A program made the translations under genes and the position numbers. Under the pieces are notes generated by a model, which was given only the letters and a program-made list of their open reading frames with translations, made no database searches and was not told the DNA's origin. Of a stretch of 64,000 nt of DNA, positions 1-11,935 are shown in pieces (within the stretch, counting starts at the first letter, position 1; each line of letters opens with the position of its first letter). Source of the DNA: Pirellulaceae bacterium. Its GTDB lineage: Bacteria > Planctomycetota > Planctomycetia > Pirellulales > Pirellulaceae. The stretch lies in NCBI GenBank assembly GCA_022448645.1, contig JAKVBZ010000010.1:1-64000 (forward strand), in the 5' to 3' direction.

Positions 1-301
1 CAGGGGAACGATAGGTTGTCCCCGCATTGTTGACCAAGATATCAACCGGACCATGCTGTGCTTCGACGTCGGCGTAAACTTGTGGAATCTCCTCGGGTCG
101 CGACAGGTCGCTGCTCGCAATACCAATGGAGCGGCCAGTTTCTTGCAGTACATCTCTGGTTTGCTCTAGCTCTTTTTCATTGCGTGCCATCAGCACGATG
201 TCCGCACCCGCTTCGGCGAGCCCCCTTGCCAATCCAACGCCAATCCCCTTGCTTCCTCCTGTCACCAAGGCACGTCGCCCATCCAGCCGAAAACTTTCCA
301 T
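1..301 (-). CDS. SDR-family NAD(P)-dependent dehydrogenase, truncated by window edge
   Basis: The first 100 residues of a short-chain dehydrogenase/reductase are visible; the C-terminal part runs off the left edge. The ATG is at 301 and is preceded by a GGGGAG ribosome-binding site about nine bases upstream. Seen: the Rossmann nucleotide-binding motif TGGSKGIG at residues 15-22, an acidic DLS around residue 68 and the NNAG motif around residue 91. The catalytic Ser-Tyr-Lys lies beyond the edge, so the substrate cannot be judged; gluconate 5-dehydrogenase-like or 3-oxoacyl-reductase-like enzymes both fit. It lies downstream of gyrB on the same strand but after a 685-base gap, so it probably has its own promoter. 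Confidence 0.85.
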   Translation of the reverse strand, partial: MESFRLDGRRALVTGGSKGIGVGLARGLAEAGADIVLMARNEKELEQTRDVLQETGRSIGIASSDLSRPEEIPQVYADVEAQHGPVDILVNNAGTTYRSP

Positions 302-986
302 CAAGCAATCTCCCCGCGTAGTCTTCTGCTTCGAGACAAACCTCGTTGGCCAATCTTAGATTGATCCCGAATTTCATATGCCTTTGTAAAGCGAACCGAG
401 CAGGCGCCTGGCACCGGCTGCACCTTGGTCGCTTCTCATTAGTCGAACATAACTACCGCATCAGTATCGTGTTCATCTCAGGCTATTTTCGCCATTCCAG
501 CAACGACTGCCGCTACCGCGGTCGGGCCTGCCTGAAAGCTAATGATTACGCTTTTTGAACCATACCCGGAGAAATAAAACCGCACAAGCACCGAAGGATC
601 GCAGCGATAGACATGTTGGAAACTAGTACTGCGAGATAACTGATCGCATATTGGCGTTCAGCAAAGACCCGAAGAAGAACTTGCACTGTTCGAAACAACC
701 AGGTCGCCACCTGCCGATGAACCCACCATCCTCGCGTCGGTGTTGGGCGATCCAGGCACCGGGCAGGGCAGCAGGGGCCGGGTAGCTTCCCAGGCCTGGA
801 AGCATTGCTCACAACACGATTGAAACCATCACGGCAGACGAAATGTACGAGGTGCCTGTTGAAATCTCCACCCAAAAGATAAGGGACTTGCTCAAGCGAC
901 AACTTGATAACGCGGTGTATCAAAAAAGGACTCAAGCATACACTGTGGCTACCTAGCATCGCTGGCGACGGTCGACGGAACGAAGT
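302..986. other. Intergenic stretch without a recognised gene
   Basis: There are 685 bases between gyrB and the SDR gene. Open frames exist, including a 137-codon one on the minus strand at 546-959, but none has a recognisable domain or a convincing ribosome-binding site. The promoter of the SDR gene should lie near its 302 end. No tRNA, repeat or clear terminator was seen. Confidence 0.5.
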
Positions 987-3862
<2,876 letters not shown>

Positions 3863-4981
3863 CTAGGCTCGGTCCTTAGCCAATGGCATGACCACATAAC
3901 CATATCCGTCGTCTGTGGTGCTATAGACTGCACTTTCTCCATCTCTAATTTTGACCTGGAACACTTTTTCTGGATCTAACACCTTCAAGAAGTCCGCTAC
4001 ATACCGGTGATCAAGCGTGATGGTTTTTTCAGATCCGCTGTACGCGATAGGCATTTCCACTCGAGCATCACCAACATCCGCGGTGGAACTGGCTAAGACT
4101 AACGAACCTTCCTGAAATGTGAAATCGATTCCGCGACTTTCTTCCCGCGATACGATGGCAGCCTGTCGCAACGCCGAAAAAAATGGTCCCACCGTCATCT
4201 CAATCGTCTCGCCGTCCGTCCATGAGGGTATCACATCTCGCCATTTGGGAAATCGCCCTTCAACCAACCGGGAAAATATAGTCGCTCGAGGACTTTTCAC
4301 CAGTATATCGTTATTCCTAGAGGCAAGCTGAATCTCGGCATCCTCTGGCGAGATTGCTCGTTCCAACAGTTGCATGGCACGAGTAGGTACAATGGTCTGA
4401 GCTTCCGTCGATTGGTGACCGCCTACTGCATGCGCTGGGCCTTCCATTTTTGATAACCGGCGACCATCGGTACCGACCGCTGTAATTTTATCTTCGGCCA
4501 TTTCCAACATGACCCCACCTAAAGCATATCGGGTGCTTTCGATATCGGTTGCAAAAACTGTTCTGCGTACTATTTCGCGTAATAACAGTGCTGGCACCTC
4601 GTGGAATTGCTCCTCCTTAAAAGAAGCCACCTCTGGGAACTCTGCGGGATTTTCACTGGGCAACCTGAATTTACTGCGGTCACCTTGAACCAACGTCCCG
4701 GAATCAGATAATTCGACGCGCAACTTTTCGTCCGAAGATTCCCGCAGGATGGAACCAAATTGCCCGACTGGCAGAATAGCTGTCCCCGATTGTTCCACCT
4801 CGATCCCAGGTACATCGAACCTAATGCCAACCTCCATGTCTGTGGCAATCAAAGTGGCTGTATTCTCTATAACTTCCAATTTGATGTTTTGTAGAATCGG
4901 TTTAGGACTCCGCGCAGGTGCAACGGAAGCAACCGTTTGAAAGGCCGCCAATAACTTTTCACGCTCTGCTAAAATCTTCAT
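3863..4981 (-). CDS. dnaN: DNA polymerase III sliding clamp (beta subunit)
   Basis: The ring-shaped processivity factor of DNA polymerase III, 372 residues with the start at 4981. That ATG opens MKILAEREKLLAAFQTV and has AGGGGGAA upstream; an in-frame start at 5011 adds ten non-conserved residues. Seen: the three-fold repeated clamp fold, with SPKPILQNIKLEV in domain I, a VGTDGRRLSKMEG segment in domain II, and a C-terminal domain ending VMPLAKD, where the family usually has VMPM. DnaA lies upstream and the dciA-like gene directly follows (TAG then ATG). The leader between dnaA and dnaN is the candidate origin. Confidence 0.96.
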   Translation of the reverse strand: MKILAEREKLLAAFQTVASVAPARSPKPILQNIKLEVIENTATLIATDMEVGIRFDVPGIEVEQSGTAILPVGQFGSILRESSDEKLRVELSDSGTLVQGDRSKFRLPSENPAEFPEVASFKEEQFHEVPALLLREIVRRTVFATDIESTRYALGGVMLEMAEDKITAVGTDGRRLSKMEGPAHAVGGHQSTEAQTIVPTRAMQLLERAISPEDAEIQLASRNNDILVKSPRATIFSRLVEGRFPKWRDVIPSWTDGETIEMTVGPFFSALRQAAIVSREESRGIDFTFQEGSLVLASSTADVGDARVEMPIAYSGSEKTITLDHRYVADFLKVLDPEKVFQVKIRDGESAVYSTTDDGYGYVVMPLAKDRA

Positions 4982-5321
4982 CTTATTTCTTTCCCCCTCG
5001 TGAACTCTCAAGCTGCCACAATGTACCGTTTTGCACTGTGGAGAATAACTATCTTTTATGTTTCTCTAACTGTTAGTAGTAGTAAGTCGCACTGAAAAGT
5101 GTTTGTAGATCATGATTACAGGCCACTATCGGTTGGCCCATAAGGAGTTACGCAAATCCCACAGAGCGGCAAAACCTGTCGGAAAACTGTAAAAACAATG
5201 TCGATGACTTGTTCGTCTAAACCACATCAATTTGCGATGACAACACGGCCCCCCCACAATCGACGGCCACAAACAGTTTAACGACACATTTTGCAGTACC
5301 ATGATGAACGGCGATGTTGAT
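4982..5321. other. Candidate replication origin (dnaA-dnaN intergenic) with DnaA-trio-like repeat
   Basis: A gap of 340 bases between dnaA and dnaN, a common place for bacterial oriC. Seen directly: a run of triplets TAG-TAG-TAG-TAA on the plus strand at 5074-5085, followed by GC-richer GTCGCACTG, and an A/T-rich stretch on the other side at 5041-5072. A near DnaA box, TGTGGAGAA at 5037-5045, differs by one base from TGTGGATAA. No perfect TTATCCACA box occurs here. In well-studied origins, DnaA-trio repeats (3'-GAT-5') next to DnaA boxes mark the unwinding site; here the near-box is on the side opposite to the usual arrangement, which weakens the case. The origin call is inference from gene order and the triplets. 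Confidence 0.45.
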
Positions 5322-6521
5322 CTAAACGGTATTCAATTCGGTTTTTAGTTGTTGCATTGACCAGGACCAATCGGGGTCGTTAAGCCAATACGTTTCACAT
5401 TTTTTAAAAGCATGGATAACGGTCGTTTCGTTTCGGCCTCCCAGGAACTGGGCAATCTGGGCATACGTAGCGGGCGTGACCGTTCGTGCTAAGTAAATGA
5501 ACAGACAGCGCGCTTGGACAAAGCATTGTTGGCGAGATTTACTCTTGAGTTCATCCAACGAGATTTGGCAATGTCGAACAACGTGTTGAGACAATAGTCG
5601 CAGGGAAAATGGGACAGAGCGCGATGCTAGGTATTGTTGGACGTCATCGGATCGAATCGTCGCGGACGGGGCCACTTGGACCTGAAGGGCCATGACGGCA
5701 TTTCGGAGGTGGAAAAAGCCGAACGGCAGCTGGGCGGCAAGCTCACTGGCGGCATCTGCGTGGAGGTAAAGTCCGCGTGCTATGGCGATGTCCATCAGCA
5801 GGCTGGCGCGAGTCTCGGCCTCAGGTTGGTGTACTTGAATGGTCAATCCGGCGGAGAGCCTACTGCGCAGGGAGCTCTCGATGGGCAATTCCAGCGGATG
5901 AGTGCGACTGGTAGCTACGAACCTACCTTGGTTGGATTCCAAGAGATCCAGTGTGGCTTGTAATCTACGTTGCGCCGCATACCTACCTTGTAATTGTTCC
6001 AGATTGTCCAGGAACAATACGGTATCACTGAGCGTGGAATCTCCACTGTCACTTTGGGCAGAGTAGTGCCCATTGACAGAACCCAAGCTATCGGAACGCA
6101 CCGGGATCGCCTCGAGTAAGTCCGGGCCCGTGAAAACCTCAGCCGCATCAAAGCTTGTGGAGACGGCCGAAGGAGCCGACTCGGCGGAGACATCTGTAGT
6201 CGTGTCCGGTTTCCGGCTTGCGAAATCTTTACCGGTAGAACAAATCAAATGGTGGTTGCGGTGAGCTTTGGCCCATTGAGCCAGCAGGCTTCGCAGCAAG
6301 ACGGTTTTCCCCGTCCCCGAAGGACCGTATAGGAGCAGGGGGAAGCGAATCGCCTGTCCATAGAAAATCAGGGAAGGCAAATCGGCCAGGAGGGCATTTT
6401 CAGCGCCAAAAACGAAGCGCCGCAGAGGCAGGTCAGAGGCAGCCCCTTGCCTGGAAGAGGGAGAGGAGCTGGCATCTACGCCGCTGAGTGAAATACAAAA
6501 ATCGCCGGCAACCAATCGCAA
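5322..6521 (-). CDS. dnaA: Divergent chromosomal replication initiator DnaA
   Basis: A DnaA homologue of about 399 residues that would bind origin DNA and open it. Seen: AAA+ Walker A GPSGTGKT (residues about 64-71), Walker B FLDNLEQL (about 170), sensor I region FVATSRTHPLEL, the arginine-finger region LRSRLSAGL, and a C-terminal DNA-binding domain IV with YAQIAQFLGGRNETTVIHA. Odd features: there is no room for N-terminal domain I, which normally contacts the helicase loader; a Ser/Asp-rich insert of about 60 residues separates Walker A and B; and Walker B has DN where DnaA normally has DD. Start codons available are TTG at 6521, or TTG at 6515, which is better spaced from the GGAG at 6522-6525. 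dnaN, dciA-like and gyrB follow. Confidence 0.9.
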   Translation of the reverse strand: MRLVAGDFCISLSGVDASSSPSSRQGAASDLPLRRFVFGAENALLADLPSLIFYGQAIRFPLLLYGPSGTGKTVLLRSLLAQWAKAHRNHHLICSTGKDFASRKPDTTTDVSAESAPSAVSTSFDAAEVFTGPDLLEAIPVRSDSLGSVNGHYSAQSDSGDSTLSDTVLFLDNLEQLQGRYAAQRRLQATLDLLESNQGRFVATSRTHPLELPIESSLRSRLSAGLTIQVHQPEAETRASLLMDIAIARGLYLHADAASELAAQLPFGFFHLRNAVMALQVQVAPSATIRSDDVQQYLASRSVPFSLRLLSQHVVRHCQISLDELKSKSRQQCFVQARCLFIYLARTVTPATYAQIAQFLGGRNETTVIHAFKKCETYWLNDPDWSWSMQQLKTELNTV

Positions 6522-6639
6522 CTCCGTGAGCGAAAACGGCCCATAAGGAAAGACACATAGGGAACCCGATCAAGGGCTCCGATTATAGCCGTTTTTGCCT
6601 TTGTCTGCGAGGTCGCACGGCCGATTTTTTGATTCTGGA

Positions 6640-7848
6640 TCACGGACGTAAATCCATGGCTACTTTGCAGATACGGGATGCGGCCAGGGCAACTTCGGAG
6701 GTGCCAATTCCACTCCCCAAACTAAACCGAAGAGAACTCTGTATGAGCTCCTCCGGGCACCCCATGGCAGTGAGCACGGAGGACGGCTCTGACGCTCCAC
6801 TCGAACAAGCCGAACCTGTCGAGCAAGCCACACCGGCCAGGTCCAGTGCCATCAGCAAGGCCTGCCGGTCCAGCCCGGGGAATGACACATTGGTTGTCTG
6901 GGCCAAGCGTGGTGCTCCAGAGCCGTGAATGACGATCCAGGGCAGTTTTTGACGCAGGATCGCTTCAAATTGCTCGCGCAGACCACGAAGGCGTCGATGG
7001 GTGTCGTTGCGATTTTCGTGCCAGATCTCCAATGCCTTACACATGCCAACAGCCAGGGCGACAGGTTCCGTGCCGGGCCGTAGGCCGATTTGCTGGCCAC
7101 CGCCATGGAGCAAAGGTTCGATATTCACTCCGTGCTTTACAATGAGCCCGCCAATGCCTACCGGACCGTGAAACTTATGGGCCGAAAAAGACATTGTCGA
7201 GACGTTCATGCTGCGGAAGTCGACTTCGATTTTCCCTACGGCCTGAACAGCATCGGTATGGAACAGGATGTGATCATCGACTCGTTCGGCCAATGCCTGT
7301 ACGGGCTGAATGACCCCTGTTTCGTTGTTGGCGAGCATCAGGCAGGCACAGCACGTGTCGGGCGAGCAGCGGGCGGTGAACGCATCCATGTCCACGGTGC
7401 CTAGCGGCTGTGCTGGTGACCACGCAATTTCGTAGCCGCGTCGAGACAAAACATTAGCCACCTCTAAAACACTCGGATGTTCGATTTTAGATAACACGAT
7501 CCGGCCAGGACTCGTACCAGCCAAGCTGAGCATCGCCAGGTTGTTAGCCTCAGTTCCCCCGCTGGTGAGCAAAAGCTGATCCGGTTCGTGACCTGACAAA
7601 CGAGCGCCTAGCAATTCTGCGATCCGTTCGCGGGCCTGCTCCAGCACCGATTTGGCTTGACGGCCAAGGGAATGTGGGCTCGCAGCGTTTCCAGGGCATC
7701 TCAGATAGCAGTCGTGTATGGCAGTGATGACCTCCGGGTGGATGGGCGTTGTGGCGTTGTAATCCAGGTTCACGCTGGCCCTGGCCAGCCAATCAGAGGC
7801 TTCTGTTGGGGCAGCAGAATCAGTCGTAGCTAGCTTACGGTCAGACAT
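6640..7848 (-). CDS. Cysteine desulfurase (NifS/IscS family)
   Basis: A PLP enzyme that takes sulfur from cysteine for Fe-S clusters and thio-modifications. Seen: N-terminal LDYNATTP, the cofactor-binding TSGGTEANNLA, HTDAVQAVGK, the PLP-lysine motif SFSAHKFHGPVG, the GGGQQ.GLRPGTEP loop, and the active-site cysteine loop ACSTGSACSSG near the C-terminus. The length of about 400 residues fits the family. The ATG at 7848 (MSDRKLATTD) is chosen; a GTG at 7893 would add 15 residues without conservation. No iscU/sufU partner is adjacent. It lies directly upstream of dnaA on the same strand, with about 120 bases between them. Confidence 0.93.
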   Translation of the reverse strand: MSDRKLATTDSAAPTEASDWLARASVNLDYNATTPIHPEVITAIHDCYLRCPGNAASPHSLGRQAKSVLEQARERIAELLGARLSGHEPDQLLLTSGGTEANNLAMLSLAGTSPGRIVLSKIEHPSVLEVANVLSRRGYEIAWSPAQPLGTVDMDAFTARCSPDTCCACLMLANNETGVIQPVQALAERVDDHILFHTDAVQAVGKIEVDFRSMNVSTMSFSAHKFHGPVGIGGLIVKHGVNIEPLLHGGGQQIGLRPGTEPVALAVGMCKALEIWHENRNDTHRRLRGLREQFEAILRQKLPWIVIHGSGAPRLAQTTNVSFPGLDRQALLMALDLAGVACSTGSACSSGASEPSSVLTAMGCPEELIQSSLRFSLGSGIGTSEVALAASRICKVAMDLRP

Positions 7849-8092
7849 GGGATTGAGATACACGGTTTGCGACGAATCTCGCTCGCAATGCACGGAACAT
7901 TTGGGGTATCTAAGGTGTAGGCAGCTATTTGTGAGGTAATCGCTTTAGGCCGTTCATTTGGACCCTAATCGCTCTAGGCAGTCGCCAGGGCCCACGCTAT
8001 CATGCCGCCGTTTCGCCGCCACGGCGTGCCTGAACAAGTGGAACGGGGAACGCCATCCGACGGTGTGCGAGACAACCCCACGAACAAACAAC

Positions 8093-8515
8093 ATGAATAG
8101 CACTTATCGTCTATTATTGCTTCTAACCATACTGATTGGAATTCCGGCCTACGCTATGTTCGGCATCAGCGCACAGCCGCCGAAGCCAACTGGCAGCCGC
8201 TCAACCGCTTGTGGCCCCACCACCACGAAGGCATATCCACCAGGCGTCTTCCGCTCCGGAGCGGGTCAGTCGGCGGTTACTCTCGCACAACATCCGGCCT
8301 TACAATCCCCGGAGCTTCAAGAACAGTTATATCGTTTGCGGCAGTGTGGCGCCACGTACTATCGGCTGGAAGCCACAGACACCGGAGGTCCCTACCGCTT
8401 TGTTTGTGAGATACCCTATCCAGAGGAACCGAGAAGGCTCCAGGTCTTGACGGCCGATGGCAGTCAGCCTACCGAGCCAATCCGGCTCATCTTGGCAAGC
8501 CTGCAAGTGCCCTAA
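8093..8515 (+). CDS. Hypothetical secreted protein
   Basis: A 140-residue protein of unrecognised family. The ATG at 8093 starts MNSTYRLLLLLTILIGIPAYA, a clear signal peptide or signal anchor with a likely cleavage around residue 21. A region with Ser/Thr/Pro follows, then a compact domain with PELQEQLYRLRQCGATYYRLE and PYRFVCEIPY. Two cysteines in the latter part could form a disulfide. The frame stays open upstream to 7958, but the hydrophobic start at 8093 decides the call. The scpB frame begins ten bases after the stop on the same strand, so co-transcription is likely. Confidence 0.6.
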   Translation: MNSTYRLLLLLTILIGIPAYAMFGISAQPPKPTGSRSTACGPTTTKAYPPGVFRSGAGQSAVTLAQHPALQSPELQEQLYRLRQCGATYYRLEATDTGGPYRFVCEIPYPEEPRRLQVLTADGSQPTEPIRLILASLQVP

Positions 8516-8524
8516 TCTTTTGAC

Positions 8525-9838
8525 GTGCACACCGCCAGGAAACAGGCACCCACAGAAGTCCATGTTGTCCCAAAACCGACATTCCTACAATCCATTCAGT
8601 ATTTTCTGATTGACGTGTCCAGCCCCTCAGCGGTTCCTGCCATGCATCGTGACAAACAAAATTCGAATTTGGCTCCACTGGGTGTGCAGCTTGGCAGCGC
8701 TTGTTGTCGATACAGTCACCCTTTGGCAGGTTGCTCGCGAGGACCCCGCCCATTACTTGTGGCACCACATTCCTCGCCAGCTGACTGGCATGGTGTTCGC
8801 GACACGAGGCTGCGCAGGCTCGAAGCCGTGCTTTTCTTGGCTCGTGAGCCATTGTCAACTCGTAAACTGAGTAAATTTGCGAATCTTGCCGATGGCACGG
8901 AAGCCAAGACATTGACTCACCAGCTAAACCGGCTCTATGAAGTAGAGGGCAGGGCTTTTCGCGTAGAAAATGTGGCAGGTGGCCTGCAATTGCTCACACT
9001 GTCGGAATTTGCTCCTTGGCTACGCCGCGTTGCGGGGGTGCCTGCTGAGGAGCGACTGTCCACGCCTGCTATGGAGACGCTGGCAGTGGTCGCCTACCGG
9101 CAGCCGGTTCTGCGCGTGGACATCGAAGCGATCCGTGGCGTCGGCTGCGGTGAGGTACTACGTCAACTGATCGAACGCGATTTGGTTCGGATTGGGGGTC
9201 GGAGTGAAGAATTAGGCCGCCCCTACCTTTACAGCACGACTAAGCGTTTTTTACAACTATTTGGTCTGCAAACACTCGACGATCTTCCCCGCCGGGAATT
9301 CTTGCGAATTCAGCCGTTACCGGCTCTTGCGGAAAGTACGTCGAATGATCAAGAATTGGGCACACCTGATACCAACCGCTCTCAATCAGGACAACGAGAG
9401 AACGAGGAGGAATCCGCAGTGAGAATTACAGAACTCACCGAGCCAGAGCACGAAACATTAGATACTACCGACGCAGCCATATTGGAAACCCAAGTTCAAG
9501 CTCCCACCGCCGAGGACGATGAACAGGGCGAGTACGAGGACGACGAATGGGAAGACGATGAAGACGATGAAGACGATGAGCTCGAAGACGATGAGGAATA
9601 TGAAGACGATGAGTGGGAAGACGACGAAGAAGAGCATGAAGACGATGAGGACTACGACGAAGAAGAGTGGGAAGAAGTAGAAGACGAAGAAGATGAAGAT
9701 GAAGACGAAGATGAAGATGAAGATGAAGATGAAGATGAAGATGACTGGGGTGAGGGAGAGGAAGACTGGGACGAAGGCGAGGAGTATGAAGACAGCGAAG
9801 ACGAAGATGAAGACGAAGACGAAGACGAAGAGTGGTAG
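8525..9838 (+). CDS. scpB: Segregation and condensation protein ScpB with acidic C-terminal tail
   Basis: ScpB is a winged-helix partner of ScpA and SMC in chromosome condensation. Seen: the family core from about residue 97, RRLEAVLFLAREPLS, then LSTPAMETLAVVAYRQPV (the second winged-helix signature), IEAIRGV.C.EVLRQLIER and GRPYLYSTTKRFLQLFGL. The ORF opens with GTG at 8525, but the first 95 residues are not conserved; ATG at 8642 or a later GTG could be the real start. The last 120 or so residues are almost wholly Asp/Glu with scattered Trp and Tyr, far beyond the usual family length. A long mirror-image minus-strand frame here is a composition artefact. No scpA is in the window. Confidence 0.88.
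   Translation: MHTARKQAPTEVHVVPKPTFLQSIQYFLIDVSSPSAVPAMHRDKQNSNLAPLGVQLGSACCRYSHPLAGCSRGPRPLLVAPHSSPADWHGVRDTRLRRLEAVLFLAREPLSTRKLSKFANLADGTEAKTLTHQLNRLYEVEGRAFRVENVAGGLQLLTLSEFAPWLRRVAGVPAEERLSTPAMETLAVVAYRQPVLRVDIEAIRGVGCGEVLRQLIERDLVRIGGRSEELGRPYLYSTTKRFLQLFGLQTLDDLPRREFLRIQPLPALAESTSNDQELGTPDTNRSQSGQRENEEESAVRITELTEPEHETLDTTDAAILETQVQAPTAEDDEQGEYEDDEWEDDEDDEDDELEDDEEYEDDEWEDDEEEHEDDEDYDEEEWEEVEDEEDEDEDEDEDEDEDEDEDDWGEGEEDWDEGEEYEDSEDEDEDEDEDEEW
9680..9742 (+). repeat. GAAGAT/GAAGAC tandem repeat inside scpB
   Basis: About ten imperfect copies of the hexamer GAAGA(T/C), encoding alternating Glu-Asp in the ScpB tail. Similar units are scattered over 9530-9835. Such arrays are prone to slippage, so tail length may vary between strains. 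Confidence 0.85.
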
Positions 9839-9894
9839 CCACGCGCCATTTTTCCGCTGGTGACCCGATGATGGCCACCCTCTAACGGCAACCA

Positions 9895-10644
9895 TTAGCA
9901 GCAAGCATCGATCAACGATAAGGCCTCACCGATCCCTGTCCGCAGGACCATGTCGGCGATGTTGTCCAATGGGGTAGGATCACGATTGATAATCACCAAT
10001 CGCGCGCCATTCTGCTGAGCTATGGCAGGAAGTTCTGCAGCGGGGGTGACGACAAGCGATGAACCGATCGCGAATAGCAACTCTGTTTCTTGGCACCATG
10101 TTGCCGCCTGGTGTAGTGTTTCTTCGGGCAGCGATTGTCCGAAGGACACGGTAGCATGCTTCAATCGACCGTCCGCACACTCTGAACATGTAGGGACTTG
10201 GTCCGCGGCCAAAAACTGGGCGACCAAGGGACCCGCTTCGAAACGGGCACCGCAGTCCATACAAGCAATTTGACGCGCAGTACCGTGAAGTTCTAATACG
10301 TGTTGATTTCCAGCCAACTGATGCAGGCCGTCAATGTTCTGTGTGATGACCCCGCGCAATTTTTCTTGACGTTCCCAGGATGCAAGCACTTGATGCCCCA
10401 CATTCGGTTCCGCCGAATCAAATTCACGGTGACCTTCCGACTTTTGTCGCCAGTATTCATACCTGGCGTCGGCCGAGTTCATAAACTCGTCAAAGTAGAC
10501 CGTGCGGTATTTGGACCAAATGCCACCAGGGGACCGGAAATCAGGGATACCGCTTTCTGTGCTGATGCCAGCACCCGTAAAAGTGACCGGTTTCTCAGAA
10601 GATTCCAACCAGTCTGCCAGCTGCCGTGAAGTCTCCCTGTTCAT
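9895..10644 (-). CDS. cobB: NAD-dependent protein deacylase, sirtuin family
   Basis: A Sir2-type enzyme that removes acyl groups from lysines using NAD+. Seen in 249 residues: TFTGAGISTESGIPDFRSP (NAD-binding, about 20-38), TQNIDGLHQLAG, the catalytic histidine in LELHGT, a four-cysteine zinc site (CMDCG and a later C..C in CSECADG), VSFGQSLPE, and GSSLVVTPAAELP. All catalytic residues are in place. It follows hemA on the same strand with a 16-base gap and is probably the last gene of the argH-hemA run. The link to haem synthesis is only positional. Confidence 0.92.
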   Translation of the reverse strand: MNRETSRQLADWLESSEKPVTFTGAGISTESGIPDFRSPGGIWSKYRTVYFDEFMNSADARYEYWRQKSEGHREFDSAEPNVGHQVLASWERQEKLRGVITQNIDGLHQLAGNQHVLELHGTARQIACMDCGARFEAGPLVAQFLAADQVPTCSECADGRLKHATVSFGQSLPEETLHQAATWCQETELLFAIGSSLVVTPAAELPAIAQQNGARLVIINRDPTPLDNIADMVLRTGIGEALSLIDACC

Positions 10645-10660
10645 TGCATCTCAGGTGGTT

Positions 10661-11935
10661 TTAATCTTTGAGTTGAAATAGTTTGCGCAAGGCGTCGAGT
10701 AGTCCGTGGGGAGTTCCCTCTTCCGAAGCATCGCGGAGCGACTCGAGAGGTGGATGCAGTAACTTGTTAATCAGTCGTTCGAAGCTGCGTGAGATTTCGG
10801 CTTGGCTGTCGGCGTCTCCCTGTTGCAGTTTGTTGAACAGCCGCTTCAGTTCCTCGTCTTTGATCTCATCGGCTCGAGCCTTCAATCGCTTGATGGTGGG
10901 TCCCGTCGCCCGATGATGCAAGTCGGACATGAACCTCGCCGTTTCTTGATCCAGTATCCCCTCTGCGACAGGCCACTCTTTTTCCCGTGCTAGGCGATTC
11001 CTCTGGCAAGCTTGTTGAAGGTCGTCAATGGCGTAGAGATACACACCCAGGCAGTCTCCGATCGCTGGATCGATATCTCGGGGGACCGCTAGGTCAAGGA
11101 TAAAAAGTGGCTTTTGATTTCGCTGTTGTTGAACCGACTCGAATTCAGACAGCAAGACGACGGGCTTGCCGTGTCCCGTGGCGCTAACGACCAGATCTGC
11201 GTGGACGAGGTATTGTAGTCGTTCGTCGAAGCTGGCGGCCTTTCCGCCAAACTGATCGGCTAACTGCTGTCCACGATCCATGCTACGGTTGACCACCGTA
11301 AAGTCCTGGGCGCCTGCATCTGCTAAGTAACGAAGTGTCTCTTCGGCCATCTCTCCCGCACCGATGACCAGCACCCGCTTATTGTCAAAACGCTCATAGA
11401 TCTGGGTTGCAAAATCTAAGATTGCCACACTGGGAATGCTGACTCGCCGCCGTTGAATGGCTGTTTCGGTGGCCACCCGCTTGGCGACTCGAATCGCCGC
11501 CTGGAAAGCCGCGTGAGTCAAAGGTCCATCACTTCGGCCATGGATTGCCAGGGAATACGCTTGTTTCACTTGGGCCAGTATTTGGGGTTCACCCACGACC
11601 ATGCTGTCGAGGCTGGACGCCACACTAAACAGGTGCCGAACGGCATCTTCGCCTGAGCGTTCGAATAACCAATCAAAGATTTCCACGGCGTTCAGCCCGT
11701 GGAAATCAGCCAAAAAATCGACCACTTCGTGGTGTGTCGGTCCTCCATCCAGATTTTCGTTGGCGACAAATAATTCGACGCGATTACAGGTCGACAGCAA
11801 GACGGCTTCCGCATCGGGAAAACGATCACGCCAACGAGTCAGTGCCAAGGGGACTTGACTGGGGCCGAACGCCAATCGCTCACGGATCTCCAAAGGCGCC
11901 GTATGGTGGCTGCAGCCCACGATTTGCAGCTTCAT
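10661..11935 (-). CDS. hemA: Glutamyl-tRNA reductase
   Basis: It reduces glutamyl-tRNA(Glu) to glutamate-1-semialdehyde, the first committed step of C5-pathway tetrapyrrole synthesis. Seen in 424 residues: the catalytic cysteine in LLSTCNRVELF (about residue 50), GEPQILAQVKQAY, the NADPH-binding RVLVIGAGEMAEETLRYL, VVNRS, and a C-terminal dimerisation helix region. The ATG overlaps the stop of the upstream membrane-protein gene by ATGA, with GGGAGG inside that gene acting as ribosome-binding site, so translation is likely coupled. No other haem gene is in the window. Confidence 0.96.
   Translation of the reverse strand: MKLQIVGCSHHTAPLEIRERLAFGPSQVPLALTRWRDRFPDAEAVLLSTCNRVELFVANENLDGGPTHHEVVDFLADFHGLNAVEIFDWLFERSGEDAVRHLFSVASSLDSMVVGEPQILAQVKQAYSLAIHGRSDGPLTHAAFQAAIRVAKRVATETAIQRRRVSIPSVAILDFATQIYERFDNKRVLVIGAGEMAEETLRYLADAGAQDFTVVNRSMDRGQQLADQFGGKAASFDERLQYLVHADLVVSATGHGKPVVLLSEFESVQQQRNQKPLFILDLAVPRDIDPAIGDCLGVYLYAIDDLQQACQRNRLAREKEWPVAEGILDQETARFMSDLHHRATGPTIKRLKARADEIKDEELKRLFNKLQQGDADSQAEISRSFERLINKLLHPPLESLRDASEEGTPHGLLDALRKLFQLKD

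Noticed and set aside
546..959. Minus-strand open frame of 137 codons after gyrB
   Set aside because: No domain, no ribosome-binding site, and unlike the composition of neighbouring proteins.
9458..9904. Long minus-strand frame opposite the scpB tail, rich in Phe/Val/Ile
   Set aside because: It is the complement of the GAAGAT-type repeat; hydrophobic codons arise from the acidic repeat. There is no ribosome-binding site, and scpB explains the sequence.
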